The notes beneath the pieces are model-generated. The model ran no database searches and was not told the DNA's origin. It saw only the letters and a list, made by a program, of their open reading frames with translations. Positions 37,016 to 47,059 of a DNA stretch of 64,000 bases are shown in pieces. The translations under genes were made by a program, and so were the position numbers. How positions within the stretch are numbered: the stretch's first letter is position 1; each line of letters begins with the position of its first letter. Source of the DNA: an uncultured Cellvibrionales bacterium (lineage in GTDB: Bacteria > Pseudomonadota > Gammaproteobacteria > Pseudomonadales > Cellvibrionaceae); contig CAJWBQ010000024.1 of the NCBI GenBank assembly GCA_913020115.1, positions 1-64,000 on the forward strand. Direction: 5' to 3'.

Positions 37016-37860
37016 CTATGCTTTCAAAGCCTTAGCATGAAACGCCACATGGTCTTTCATGAAGGAGGCCATGAAAAAATAGCTGTGGTCGTAAGTTTCT
37101 TGCATGCGAAGTGTAATGGGGTAGTTGGCTTTATCGCAGGCCTCAACTAAGAGTTCAGGTTGCAGCTGTTCGGCAAGAAATTGATCGCCTGTGCCTTGGT
37201 CTACCAGCATGGGAATTTTTCGCGTTGCCTTGTCTACAAGCTCGGTGGCGTCATAGTCAGTCCAAGTTTTGCGATTCTCACCTAGGTAATTTCCCAGAGC
37301 TTTTTGTCCCCAGGGACAGCGAATCGGGGAAGTGATTGGGGCGAAAGCTGAAACTGATTGATATCGCTCTGTGTTTTTCAAGGCGATAGTCAGGGCCCCG
37401 TGCCCGCCCATGGAATGACCAAAAATGCTGGATTTTTTAGCATCAACTGGAAAGTGTGCCGCAATTAGCGCGGGCAGTTCCTGGGTGATGTAATCGTACA
37501 TCTGATAGTGCTGAGCCCATGGAGCTTCGGTAGCATTGACATAAAAACCGGCGCCTAAACCAAAGTCATAGCTGCCTTCGATGTCATCGGGCACACCTTC
37601 GCCTCTTGGGCTGGTGTCAGGTGCAACGATGGCGAGGCCATACTGTTCTGCGTATTGTTGTGCTCCGGCTTTTTGCACAAAGTTTTCATCGCTGCAGGTC
37701 AAGCCCGACAACCAATACAGTACGGGTACGTTTTGATTGGCGGCAATGGAGGGTAAAAAAATTGAAAAGCGCATGCAGCAGTTCAGTACGCTGGACGCGT
37801 GACTGTACTGTAATTGTTGGCCGCCAAAACAGGTGTTGGCACTGAGTTTTTCTAGTTCCA

Positions 37861-37861
<1 letters not shown>
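37016..37861 (-). CDS. fghA: S-formylglutathione hydrolase
   Basis: Hydrolyses S-formylglutathione to formate and glutathione, the second step of glutathione-dependent formaldehyde oxidation. 281 residues of the esterase-D family with nucleophile Ser150 in FGHSMGGHGAL; Asp in DQGTGDQFL and His in YDHSYFF complete the triad. The ATG overlaps the frmA stop by one base (TAATG), so the two are translated together. Confidence 0.95.
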
Positions 37862-39009
<1,148 letters not shown>

Positions 39010-39115
39010 TTACAGCCCTTGGGTGTTTGCAGGGCGTACGGTTGGCAGCGTGATTTATCTGCAAGACACTATAGTTTGTTGCTTTCCTGATGTGAAGCCG
39101 TTTAGAATCGAAAAC

Positions 39116-39137
39116 ATTGTTGCACTGGGGTAACAAT
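39116..39137. promoter_or_regulatory. Inverted repeat upstream of the frm-linked LysR gene
   Basis: ATTGTT (39116-39121) and AACAAT (39132-39137) are separated by ten bases, 35 bases before the regulator ATG in the 204-base divergent gap. A plausible autoregulatory operator. Confidence 0.45.
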
Positions 39138-39171
39138 CCATGGCAGCAGCCGAAAATTACGAGGTGGGCGA

Positions 39172-40059
39172 ATGAGTAAGTGGGACAGCGTAGAAGTGCT
39201 GGCAGAAGTAGTAGAAGCAGGAAGCTTTTCCGCGGCCGCCGACAAGCTAAACGTATCAAAGTCGCATGTTAGTCGACAAATCAGCCAGCTTGAGAACCGC
39301 CTAGGTGTGCAGCTGCTGATTAGGACCACCCGCCGCTTGGCCCTGACCGAAGTGGGCAGGGCCTATTACGAGCGCTGCCGCGAAGTGCTGAACAATATGA
39401 GCGAAGCCGACCAATCGGTAATGGATTTGCAAGATACGCCCCGTGGCACCTTACGCATAACGGTGGCGGGGGCCTTTGGTGAGCGATATATTGCTCCTGC
39501 CGCGGCGGCATTCTCTAAGCAGCACCCGCAGCTCAACGTGGAGATAAATTTCGCCAATCGGAACGTTGACCTGGTGGCGGAAGGATATGACCTAGCCATC
39601 CGCGCCGGCGTATTAAAAGACTCTTCATTGATCGCCCGACGAGTGGCGGCGCGAAAATTGTATATCTGCGCGAATCGCGAGTATCTCGACCGCTACGGTC
39701 GGCCCGATTCTGTCGCCGCACTGAAAAAACACAATTGCTTAATTGGCTCCCTGTCGACTTGGCGTTTCCGCGAAGAAACCGGTACCCACACAGATATTCG
39801 AGTAGAGGGTAAATGGAAGAGTAATAATGGCAGCAGTTTACTCGAGGCGGCGAGAGCGGGTTTGGGTTTGGTGCAGCTCCCCGATTTTTACGTGCATGAA
39901 GATTTACAATCGGGTCGCCTCGAATCCGTAATGGAGCAATATCAGCCCAGCGATACCGCAGTGTGGGCGGTTTACCCCAGCAATCGTCATCTATCGCCTA
40001 AAGTTCGTCTGTTTGTCGAACATCTGGTTGAGCGCTTTGAATCCATTGGCTATTTGTAG
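39172..40059 (+). CDS. LysR-family regulator divergent from frmA
   Basis: 295 residues. HTH at 1-60 (GSFSAAADKLNVSKSHVSRQISQLENRLG) and a CrgA-like effector domain with DTPRGTLRITVAGAFGERYIAPAAAAF. This subfamily often controls the gene next to it, so frmA-fghA is the likely target. It precedes a CobW-type GTPase gene by 54 bases, which may be read from the same transcript. Confidence 0.9.
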   Translation: MSKWDSVEVLAEVVEAGSFSAAADKLNVSKSHVSRQISQLENRLGVQLLIRTTRRLALTEVGRAYYERCREVLNNMSEADQSVMDLQDTPRGTLRITVAGAFGERYIAPAAAAFSKQHPQLNVEINFANRNVDLVAEGYDLAIRAGVLKDSSLIARRVAARKLYICANREYLDRYGRPDSVAALKKHNCLIGSLSTWRFREETGTHTDIRVEGKWKSNNGSSLLEAARAGLGLVQLPDFYVHEDLQSGRLESVMEQYQPSDTAVWAVYPSNRHLSPKVRLFVEHLVERFESIGYL

Positions 40060-40113
40060 GTAGATAGACCAACAGATTGCTAGGTAAATAGACAGAGAAG
40101 TAAACAGATAGCT

Positions 40114-41121
40114 ATGGCCGCTCAATATCGAAACATTCCCACTAACATCATTACTGGTTTTCTGGGGGTTGGAAAAACTACCCTAATCAGGCACTTATTA
40201 AAAGCCAAGCCTGCTCATGAGCGTTGGGCTGTGCTGGTGAACGAGTTTGGCGAAGTGGGTATTGACGGCGCACTGCTCGCGACCGACAACATTGCTGTAA
40301 AAGAAGTGCCTGGCGGGTGCATGTGTTGCTCGGTGGGCTTGCCATCAAAAATTGCTCTCAATCAGCTGATTAAAGCACAAAATCCCGACAGAATACTCAT
40401 AGAGCCCACGGGCTTAGCTCATCCGAAACAGGTTTTAGAGCAGTTTTCTGGCCCAGAGTTTGAGGGGGTTTTGGACTTGCAGGCGGTAGTGTGTTTGGTT
40501 GACCCTTGGTGTTTGAGCGAGCCCAAATTTGCCGACTTGGCTTCGTTCTCAGATCAAATTGCCATGGCTGATGTGCTTTTAGCTACAAAAAAGCTGAGCT
40601 CGAGCGAAGCCCATTTAAAACACTTTTACGAATACGCTCATGCAATGATACCCGCGAAAGAAAAGCTTGATGCCATTGAGCAAGGTGAAATGCCTTGGCA
40701 CTGGCTGATGGAAAAACACAGTAAACGACTGGCCGTGAATGTGGTGGCTGCACATTCTCACCAGCCTGAATCTGAACATCGTCATCCCGTGAGTGAAGAA
40801 ACACAAGAACTAGAGCCCCCCGTGTTGCAGTGGCAACGCCGTGAAAATGAAAGCGAGTTTGCCCATAGCTGCGGCTGGCGTTTTCCTGAAGGTAGCCAAT
40901 TTAAACGCGATCGTTTGTTGGCCACGCTCAAAGCGTGTTCTATGCCTAGAATTAAAGGCATTTTTTACACGGAGGAGGGCTGGCTTAGTGTCAACAAAAT
41001 GCGTGATACCGTATCTTGCGAAGCGGTTTCGTTGGCTTTCGAGTCGCGTGTTGAAATGATAGCGCTGCAAGTCGAAAACTGGCAAGCAGTAGAAGGCCAA
41101 TTAAGAGAGTGTTTGGCTTAG
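40114..41121 (+). CDS. CobW/ZNG1-type GTPase (metallochaperone)
   Basis: 335 residues. P-loop GFLGVGKTT at 15-23 and the metal-binding CxCC motif (Cys69, Cys71, Cys72 in GGCMCCSVGLPSKI) define the COG0523 family. A His-rich linker, AHSHQPESEHRHP, lies near 214-226 and a CobW C-terminal domain follows. Members insert or deliver zinc or cobalt using GTP. Closest in outline to YeiR. No Zur box or zinc gene was recognised nearby. Confidence 0.88.
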   Translation: MAAQYRNIPTNIITGFLGVGKTTLIRHLLKAKPAHERWAVLVNEFGEVGIDGALLATDNIAVKEVPGGCMCCSVGLPSKIALNQLIKAQNPDRILIEPTGLAHPKQVLEQFSGPEFEGVLDLQAVVCLVDPWCLSEPKFADLASFSDQIAMADVLLATKKLSSSEAHLKHFYEYAHAMIPAKEKLDAIEQGEMPWHWLMEKHSKRLAVNVVAAHSHQPESEHRHPVSEETQELEPPVLQWQRRENESEFAHSCGWRFPEGSQFKRDRLLATLKACSMPRIKGIFYTEEGWLSVNKMRDTVSCEAVSLAFESRVEMIALQVENWQAVEGQLRECLA

Positions 41122-41305
41122 GTTTTCACTTCAGTAAGCATGTGGCGACACCCCATAGAATCAGCATTCAATACGAGAGCTCGAGGCCTATCGTGGCTTA
41201 AGGGTGTGAGGAGGCACAGTCCGCCGTTTTTACCGCTTACAGCGCTGTCCAAGCGGATGAACATATATTCTGGCTGATTTCCAAGATTAATATAAACTAA
41301 TACTA

Positions 41306-42352
41306 ATGGACACATGCCTACTTGATTCAATCGTTAACATTACTGGCCAAAGAGACATTGAGTCTTTAGAGCTTAGCCTTCTGGCCGCGTTAGCCGAGCT
41401 ACTACCTGTTCGCGAAATCACTCTCAATAAATTGGGTGAGAATTTCAATATTCGCTATGTTCAAAGTGTCACCTCTTATGTTCTCGACAAGCAGGGTGAG
41501 GGTCAAATTGATTTTAGTTGGGAGGACATTCCTCGTTTGGTGGCACTTGATGGGCGAGTAACTCACAGCCTAAATACTGGTAGTTCTGAGTATTTCTTCG
41601 ATGATACAGGCTTTTATGTAGCGTTAGTTCCCGTGGCGATTGACAAGGACATCCCCTTACTCTTGATCATTATCTCTGAATCAGACCTGACTGATAATCA
41701 AAGTATGATCGAGGGAATGGTATCTGTGTATGCAAATTACCGATATGTTCTCAACGAAAGTTCTTGTGATAAATTAACAGGCCTACTGAATCGACGCACC
41801 TTTGATGGTAAATTTCAAAAACTGATAGACGTTCAGTCGCAGCGCAAAAGTATTCATCGACCTGTATCTCCAACACATCAGCCGCGTATACAGCGCGATA
41901 ATGAATGGCCTTGGCTGGCAATTGTCGATATCGATCATTTTAAGAGCGTTAATGACACCTATGGCCATGTCATTGGTGACGAAGTTTTATTACTATTATC
42001 ACAGCTTATAAAATCCAGTTTCAGAGATTCTGATCTTTCATTTCGCTTTGGTGGAGAGGAATTCGTAGTTTTACTTGAGCCCATAACGGAAAAAATGGCA
42101 TTTGAGGTGCTGACGAGATTTAGTGCAGCAGTTGCCAGCTATGAGTTTCCTCAGGTAGGGAAAATCACAGTCAGCATAGGTTTTGCTAAGATAAATAAAG
42201 GAGATTTTCCAACGGAGGTATTGGGGCGTGCTGACCAGTCACTGTATTATGTCAAAGAGCATGGCAGAAATGGCGTGCGGGAATATAATCAATTACAAGC
42301 AAGAGGGTTATTGAAGGGCTCTAAAAAAACAGGGACGGTAGAACTTTTTTAA
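41306..42352 (+). CDS. Diguanylate cyclase (GGDEF)
   Basis: 348 residues. An N-terminal sensory region (about 1-150) of GAF-like outline without membrane spans precedes a GGDEF domain: DKLTGLLNRRTFD at about 153, VDIDHFKSVNDTYGH near 212 and an active GGEEF. RDSD five residues before GGEEF fits the RxxD inhibitory site, so feedback inhibition by cyclic di-GMP is likely. A 30-residue polar insertion (SQRKSIHRPVSPTHQPRIQR) sits between the first helix and the VDIDHF strand. Confidence 0.9.
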   Translation: MDTCLLDSIVNITGQRDIESLELSLLAALAELLPVREITLNKLGENFNIRYVQSVTSYVLDKQGEGQIDFSWEDIPRLVALDGRVTHSLNTGSSEYFFDDTGFYVALVPVAIDKDIPLLLIIISESDLTDNQSMIEGMVSVYANYRYVLNESSCDKLTGLLNRRTFDGKFQKLIDVQSQRKSIHRPVSPTHQPRIQRDNEWPWLAIVDIDHFKSVNDTYGHVIGDEVLLLLSQLIKSSFRDSDLSFRFGGEEFVVLLEPITEKMAFEVLTRFSAAVASYEFPQVGKITVSIGFAKINKGDFPTEVLGRADQSLYYVKEHGRNGVREYNQLQARGLLKGSKKTGTVELF

Positions 42353-42437
42353 ATCCTTGTTTATCCTTCCTATCAAGCCAAAATAATTCCCAGAGCTATC
42401 AGCAAATTCTGTCGAAGTCGCTTTTAATAAAATACAA

Positions 42438-42479
42438 TTATCTCGTACAAAAAGTTATCTCGTAGAAAAATTATCTACA
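42438..42479. repeat. Short imperfect tandem repeat
   Basis: TTATCTCGTACAAAAAG, TTATCTCGTAGAAAAA and a truncated TTATCTACA follow one another in the 170-base gap between the convergent cyclase and LysR genes. No function is evident. Confidence 0.6.
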
Positions 42480-42522
42480 TCTAGCTAAAGGCATGTCTTT
42501 AAGTTAATGCCAGTTCAGGGGT

Positions 42523-43446
42523 TCATTCATTAAGTTCATTAGACTCATTGGCTTCATTGTCTTCATTGGCTATGGTCTCACAGTGTGAGAGCCACAAAGC
42601 TATACCCTCACTGCGATACTTTTGCTTGTGCTGAATAATATAAAAGTGCCGGTGTAAATCGCGCTGCGGCACCGCCAGTGGCACTAGGCTTCCCCGTTTA
42701 AAAGCATCACTCAAAGCTATCCGCGATAAGCAGGCAATGCCCAGCTTTGCTTCCACTGCGCGTTTAATGGCTTCTGTGTGCTGAAGCTCGAGCAAGACTT
42801 TCAAATCTGGAATGAGACCGTGCATGGCGCGGTCAAAATTCTGTCGAGTGCCAGACCCGGTTTCACGTAAAATCCAGGTGGCTTCCCGCAAATCTTGATC
42901 ACTTAAGCTTGGGCGTGAGGCCAGAGGGTGGTCGGGCGCGCAGAACACCACTAATTCATCTTCAAGCCAGCGGCTCACATCCAGCTCTGGGTGGCGAAGT
43001 TCACCTTCAATGAGGCCAACATCCAGTTCAAAATTACACACTTTCCGGGTGATTTCTGAGGTGTTTTCTACGTCTAAATCGATTTTCGTTTCGGGGTGCT
43101 CTTCCATAAAGCGCGCGATGGCCTGTACAGCGACATAATTGCCAATGGTAAGAGTTGCGCCAATTTTCAATGAGCCCATCTCCGAGTGTTGGCCGAAGGC
43201 CTGCCCCAAGTCATTGGCCTGCTCGAGAAGGGCCATAGCTTGAGGCCGAATGGAGCGCCCTAAGTCGTTAAGCTGTAGGCGTTTGCCAATGCGGTCGAAG
43301 AGTTGAATATCAAACTGCTGTTCAAGGTCTTTGAGCGCGCTGCTGGCGGCCGATTGCGACATGGCCAAGCTGTTAGCGGCGTGAGTAATGTTCTGGAAAT
43401 GGGCGGTGGCCAGAAACACCTGCAGCTGACGGAGAGTGTATTTCAT
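42523..43446 (-). CDS. finR: FinR-like LysR regulator divergent from fpr
   Basis: 307 residues. HTH NITHAANSLAMSQSAASSALKDLEQQF at about 19-45 and a CysB/Cbl-type effector domain. It is divergent from a ferredoxin-NADP reductase gene, the same arrangement as finR-fpr in Pseudomonas putida, where FinR activates fpr under oxidative stress. The C-terminal tail ETIANEDNEANESNELNE is low-complexity and comes from near-repeats of TTCATT/TCATTG. Confidence 0.8.
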   Translation of the reverse strand: MKYTLRQLQVFLATAHFQNITHAANSLAMSQSAASSALKDLEQQFDIQLFDRIGKRLQLNDLGRSIRPQAMALLEQANDLGQAFGQHSEMGSLKIGATLTIGNYVAVQAIARFMEEHPETKIDLDVENTSEITRKVCNFELDVGLIEGELRHPELDVSRWLEDELVVFCAPDHPLASRPSLSDQDLREATWILRETGSGTRQNFDRAMHGLIPDLKVLLELQHTEAIKRAVEAKLGIACLSRIALSDAFKRGSLVPLAVPQRDLHRHFYIIQHKQKYRSEGIALWLSHCETIANEDNEANESNELNE

Positions 43447-43495
43447 TGCTTTACCTGAAATTCCGATAATAGATATTAAAATAACCTGTTTTACT

Positions 43496-43519
43496 TATTA
43501 TTGAAAGCCTTCAATAATA
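43496..43519. promoter_or_regulatory. Palindrome in the finR-fpr intergenic region
   Basis: TATTATTGAA-AGCC-TTCAATAATA, a perfect 10-bp inverted repeat, lies 32 bases before the fpr ATG and 50 bases from the regulator start. It is the obvious candidate binding site for the divergent LysR protein. Confidence 0.65.
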
Positions 43520-43551
43520 GTCTCTCAATTATCTAGAGTGAGTTAGTAGCC

Positions 43552-44322
43552 ATGGCGGCCTTAAACAAAGAGCAAGTTCTTAGCGTTCATCACTGGACCG
43601 ACACCCTTTTTAGCTTCAAAACCAGCCGAGACAGTAGTTTCCGTTTTGAGAATGGCCATTTCACCATGATTGGCTTGGAGAACGAAGGTCGCCCCTTATT
43701 GCGTGCCTACAGCATTGCCAGTGCAAATCATGAAGACGAGTTGGAGTTTTTCAGTATTAAAGTACCCAATGGGCCGCTCACTTCAAAGTTGCAGAACATT
43801 AAGCCGGGCGATGAAATTTACGTAAGCCGCAAGCCTACAGGCACCTTGGTGCGTGAGCACGTGCTACCCGGCAAACATCTGTATTTGCTCAGTACAGGCA
43901 CGGGCCTAGCGCCTTTCCTCAGCATTATTAAAGACCCAGACGTATACGAGCACTTCGATAAGATTGTGCTGATTCACGGCTGTCGTTACGTAGACGAATT
44001 GGCTTATTCACAAATCATCGAAGAAGAACTGCCAGAACATGAATATTTTGGCGATATGGTTCGCGATAAACTGGTGTATTACCCCACTGTGACTCGGGAA
44101 GAATTCCGCAATAACGGTCGTTTAACCGACCTGATGGTGAGCGGTAAGTTGTTCGAGGACATTGGTTTGCCAGAATTTAACGTCGACAACGACCGTTTTA
44201 TGATTTGTGGCAGCCCTGCAATGTTGAAAGAGACCTGCGCCATTCTCGATGCTAAAGGTTTCAAGGAGACCCGCAACGGCCACCTGGGGCACTATGTTAT
44301 CGAGCGCGCCTTTGTAGAGTGA
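43552..44322 (+). CDS. fpr: Ferredoxin-NADP+ reductase
   Basis: 256 residues, the gammaproteobacterial subclass I/II length. FAD motif RAYSIAS at 51-57, NADP motif STGTGLAPFLSII near 115 and GSPAMLKETCAILD. Passes electrons between NADPH and ferredoxin or flavodoxin and supports oxidative-stress defence and Fe-S repair. Followed by a strong bidirectional terminator. Confidence 0.95.
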   Translation: MAALNKEQVLSVHHWTDTLFSFKTSRDSSFRFENGHFTMIGLENEGRPLLRAYSIASANHEDELEFFSIKVPNGPLTSKLQNIKPGDEIYVSRKPTGTLVREHVLPGKHLYLLSTGTGLAPFLSIIKDPDVYEHFDKIVLIHGCRYVDELAYSQIIEEELPEHEYFGDMVRDKLVYYPTVTREEFRNNGRLTDLMVSGKLFEDIGLPEFNVDNDRFMICGSPAMLKETCAILDAKGFKETRNGHLGHYVIERAFVE

Positions 44323-44349
44323 GCCATTGTTGAAGCGTTTTTAAGGCAA

Positions 44350-44390
44350 AAAAAAGCCGGGCTAGCGTTGATCGTTAGCCCGGCTTTTTT
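44350..44390. terminator. Bidirectional intrinsic terminator between fpr and the cold-shock fusion gene
   Basis: GCCGGGCTAGCG pairs with CGTTAGCCCGGC (one wobble, loop TTGAT), flanked by an A-run at 44350-44355 and a T-run at 44385-44390, so it works in both directions between convergent genes. Confidence 0.93.
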
Positions 44391-44409
44391 GTATCAAGCG
44401 TGCATCATC

Positions 44410-45048
44410 TTACAAAATAATGACTTTTTCCGCTTGTGGACCCTTCGGGCCTTGGCCGATGACCACAGAAACCTGTTGGCCTTCGCGCAAAGTTTTGCGG
44501 CCTTTGCCTTCAATGGCGCTGTGGTGAACAAACACGTCTTGTCCGTCGCAGGTTAAAAAGCCAAAACCTTTGTCATTTTTAAACCACTTCACGGTGCCGT
44601 TAACACTGCCGCCACCGCCACCTAGGCGGCTAAGGCCTGAGAACAAACCAGAGGCTGTGAGTCGTGTGTCTTCGTTGCGCAGTAAAAAGAGCGCAAAACA
44701 CGCCGCTAGCATAGGCCAGGCTGCAAAGAATAGAAGGTTGTATTGTTCGAAGGGCGCTAGGTACATGCCAAACGAAGAGAGTGTGGAAACCGCGTGAAGT
44801 GCTAATACGGCGCCGTATGTTAGGGTTTTGAACAAACCTAAAACAAAAAGGGCAAGCAAGGCTATCTCTAGAATCGCGAGGATAAGAACAACGTTGTTCT
44901 CAAGACCCGAGATAAAGTAAAAATTTTCAAAAATAGCAATAGCGTGTGAAGGGTTAATAAACTTATCTAGGGTCCACATCAGCATCACGAGGAACACTGA
45001 CAATCGCAGTGCGAGTAATGAAATGCCTATGGCATCATTTCTTTTCAT
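44410..45048 (-). CDS. Membrane protein with C-terminal cold-shock domain
   Basis: 212 residues. Four hydrophobic helices (about 8-27, 52-72, 76-93, 102-123) give a DoxX/MauE-like membrane part. A glycine linker (RLGGGGGS, 141-148) leads to a full cold-shock domain at about 149-212 with RNP1 KGFGFL (160-165) and RNP2 VFVHHSAI (172-179). It therefore tethers a nucleic-acid-binding domain to the inner membrane. ATG 45048 has GGAAG 8 bases upstream; an earlier TTG is unlikely. The usual cold-shock membrane fusions have the opposite order (CSD then DUF1294). Confidence 0.85.
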   Translation of the reverse strand: MKRNDAIGISLLALRLSVFLVMLMWTLDKFINPSHAIAIFENFYFISGLENNVVLILAILEIALLALFVLGLFKTLTYGAVLALHAVSTLSSFGMYLAPFEQYNLLFFAAWPMLAACFALFLLRNEDTRLTASGLFSGLSRLGGGGGSVNGTVKWFKNDKGFGFLTCDGQDVFVHHSAIEGKGRKTLREGQQVSVVIGQGPKGPQAEKVIIL

Positions 45049-45220
45049 AGTAAAAACTTCCAAAGGTTAGAGCTTAGCCAATTCCAGTTAGACTGCTTTG
45101 TATCGGGAGGGAAGGCCAAGCAGAGATCAATAGATTAAGGGTTTCCCCGATACATCCGCGCATTATAGACTGCCCGCTGTCATTACACCTCCTTTTATGG
45201 GGGCTGCAGGAAATTAAGGC

Positions 45221-45251
45221 AAAAAAAAACCCCCTAGCCAAAGGCTGGAGG
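45221..45251 (-). terminator. Minus-strand intrinsic terminator in the leader of the cold-shock fusion gene
   Basis: Read on the minus strand: CCTCCAGCC, loop TTT, GGCTAGGGGG (nine pairs, one bulged A), then nine T residues. No annotated minus-strand gene lies upstream, so it must end either a small RNA or an attenuated leader. Confidence 0.85.
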
Positions 45252-45430
45252 TTATAAGCTAAATGAGGAGAGCAAGACACCAAATCAAATTTGGTACGCT
45301 TATTGAGACGGCCTAGGGCAGGTTTAGTTCCAAACAAATTAAAAATAAAGCAAAATAAATCAACATCCATTCAAATTGCTCAAAATATAGGCAGATTTTC
45401 TTCTAAACTACGGCTTATCTCTCTATGGCA
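45221..45430 (-). ncRNA. Candidate small RNA or attenuated leader
   Basis: Bounded by the predicted minus-strand promoter (45439-45467) and the terminator at 45221-45251. As RNA it would be about 210 bases with an ACCAAAT-TTG-ATTTGGT hairpin, a pyrimidine-rich single-stranded stretch (CUUGCUCUCCUC) able to pair with Shine-Dalgarno sequences, then the terminator stem. Could be a trans-acting sRNA or the leader of the cold-shock fusion gene. Not matched to a known family. Confidence 0.4.
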
Positions 45431-45437
45431 TTCCGCG

Positions 45438-45443
45438 TATAAT
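45438..45443 (+). promoter_or_regulatory. -10 box of gltX
   Basis: A perfect TATAAT, 37 bases before the gltX ATG. The hexamer 17 bases upstream (TTATCT) is a weak -35. No clear ribosome site precedes the ATG (TACACGCCCA), so leader translation may rely on other features. Confidence 0.6.
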
Positions 45444-45467
45444 CCGCACTTTTGCGCCCTTTGTCAG
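45439..45467 (-). promoter_or_regulatory. Predicted minus-strand sigma-70 promoter
   Basis: On the minus strand CTGACA (45467-45462), 17 bases, then GATTAT (45444-45439): 5 of 6 and 4 of 6 matches to consensus with ideal spacing. It overlaps the gltX -10 box on the other strand. Confidence 0.5.
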
Positions 45468-45480
45468 GATTACACGCCCA

Positions 45481-46962
45481 ATGACCGTTCGTACCCGTAT
45501 TGCTCCTTCGCCCACCGGCGACCCCCATGTAGGCACCGCTTACATCGCATTGTTTAACCTTTGCTTTGCCCGCGCGCACGGCGGCCAGTTTTTACTGCGT
45601 ATTGAAGACACAGACCAAGTGCGAAGCACCCCAGAGTCGGAACAGTCTATTCTCGATAGCTTGCGCTGGTTGGGCTTGGATTGGGACGAAGGCCCCGATG
45701 TTGGTGGCCCCCACGGCCCTTATCGCCAGAGTGAGCGCGGTGACATCTATCGCCAATACGCCGAGCAGTTAGTGGCTCAAGGTGATGCGTTTCACTGCTA
45801 TCGCACTCCGGAAGAGCTCGACGCTCTGCGCGAAGCTCGCCGCGAGCAAGGTGGCTTCTCGGCCCTCAAACCTGCTGAGTTGGCGCTTCCCGCCGATGAA
45901 GCGGAGCGCCGTAAAGCCGCCGGTGCCCCCTCGGTTATTCGCATGAACGTGCCGGAAGGCGAGGGTCCTTGCCCCGTGGAAGACATGCTGCGCGGCACCG
46001 TAGAGCTCGACTGGGGTCAAGTGGACGCACAAATTTTGCTGAAGTCTGATGGCATGCCCACTTATCACCTCGCCAACGTGGTGGACGACCACCTAATGGA
46101 AATTACCCACATCATTCGTGGTGAGGAGTGGTTGAATTCGGCACCTAAGCACCAATTGCTCTATAAATACTTTGGCTGGGAAACCCCCGTGCTGTGTCAT
46201 CTGCCGCTCTTGCGCAATACCGATAAGTCGAAACTCAGCAAACGCAAAAACCCCACCGGCATTCTGTATTACAAGGCGATGGGTTATTTGCCCGAAGGCC
46301 TGCTGAACTACTTAGGCCGCATGGGTTGGTCCATGCCGGACGAGAGTGAAAAGTTTAGCCTAGAAGAAATGATTAAGAGCTTTGACATCAGCCGGGTTTC
46401 TTTGGGTGGGCCAGTGTTCGATCAAGAAAAACTGTCTTGGTTAAACGGTTTGTGGATTCGTGAGAACTTTTCCACAGAGCAGTTGGCTGACCGTCTGCAA
46501 GACTGGTCATTAAATCGAAGTAAGTTACTTGAAGTCTTGCCTCACGCGCAAAAGCGTATGGAAACACTCAGTGACTTTGCGCCACTCACTTCGTTTCTAG
46601 TATCGGGAATGTTGCCTTTGAGTGTTGAAGATTTTGCTGGGCAGAAATTTGAAGAAGACCAATTGAAGCAAGTGCTGCAATTTGCCTTGTGGCGTTTAGA
46701 GGCTTTGAGAATTTGGGAGCGAGATGAAATTTTTCAATCACTGAAAACCCTCGCCGAGCAAATGGAATTGAAAATGAAAGATCTGAATGGCCCCTTGTTT
46801 GTGGCTGTTACCGGCAGCGCGGCGTCTATTTCCATCATGGACTCCATGACCTTGTTGGGCCCCGATATGACGCGGGCACGCTTGCGTCACGCCGTGAATC
46901 TATTTGGGGTACCAGGTAAGAAACAACTGAAAAAGTTGGAAAAAGCTTACAACGCTTTGTAA
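45481..46962 (+). CDS. gltX: Glutamyl-tRNA synthetase
   Basis: Charges tRNA-Glu. 493 residues, class I. The HIGH-type signature is [19 protein letters not shown] at 8-26 and the KMSKS-type motif is [10 protein letters not shown] near 250. [18 protein letters not shown] tRNA acceptor-binding and C-terminal anticodon-binding helices are present. Monocistronic by position, with its own promoter and a 3' hairpin. Confidence 0.96.
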   Translation: MTVRTRIAPSPTGDPHVGTAYIALFNLCFARAHGGQFLLRIEDTDQVRSTPESEQSILDSLRWLGLDWDEGPDVGGPHGPYRQSERGDIYRQYAEQLVAQGDAFHCYRTPEELDALREARREQGGFSALKPAELALPADEAERRKAAGAPSVIRMNVPEGEGPCPVEDMLRGTVELDWGQVDAQILLKSDGMPTYHLANVVDDHLMEITHIIRGEEWLNSAPKHQLLYKYFGWETPVLCHLPLLRNTDKSKLSKRKNPTGILYYKAMGYLPEGLLNYLGRMGWSMPDESEKFSLEEMIKSFDISRVSLGGPVFDQEKLSWLNGLWIRENFSTEQLADRLQDWSLNRSKLLEVLPHAQKRMETLSDFAPLTSFLVSGMLPLSVEDFAGQKFEEDQLKQVLQFALWRLEALRIWERDEIFQSLKTLAEQMELKMKDLNGPLFVAVTGSAASISIMDSMTLLGPDMTRARLRHAVNLFGVPGKKQLKKLEKAYNAL

Positions 46963-46985
46963 GTTTATTGGCTTTGATACTGGTT

Positions 46986-47019
46986 TTCTTCGAGTGCCGC
47001 GGTTAGGGCACTCGAAGAA
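46986..47019. terminator. Bidirectional hairpin between gltX and the SDR gene
   Basis: TTCTTCGAGTGCC (46986-46998) pairs perfectly with GGCACTCGAAGAA (47007-47019). It sits between converging genes, with short T/A-rich flanks on both sides. Confidence 0.7.
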
Positions 47020-47059
47020 ATTTCCCCGCCGTTTATCGAAAGGAAAGAGAGGGAAGACT

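Larger units (their letters stand above)
45049..45480. other. 432-base divergent gap between the cold-shock fusion gene and gltX
   Basis: No coding potential. It holds overlapping divergent promoters near 45438-45467, a predicted minus-strand hairpin (ACCAAAT/ATTTGGT at about 45279-45295) and a minus-strand intrinsic terminator at 45221-45251. About 170 bases remain between that terminator and the start of the minus-strand gene. Confidence 0.6.
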
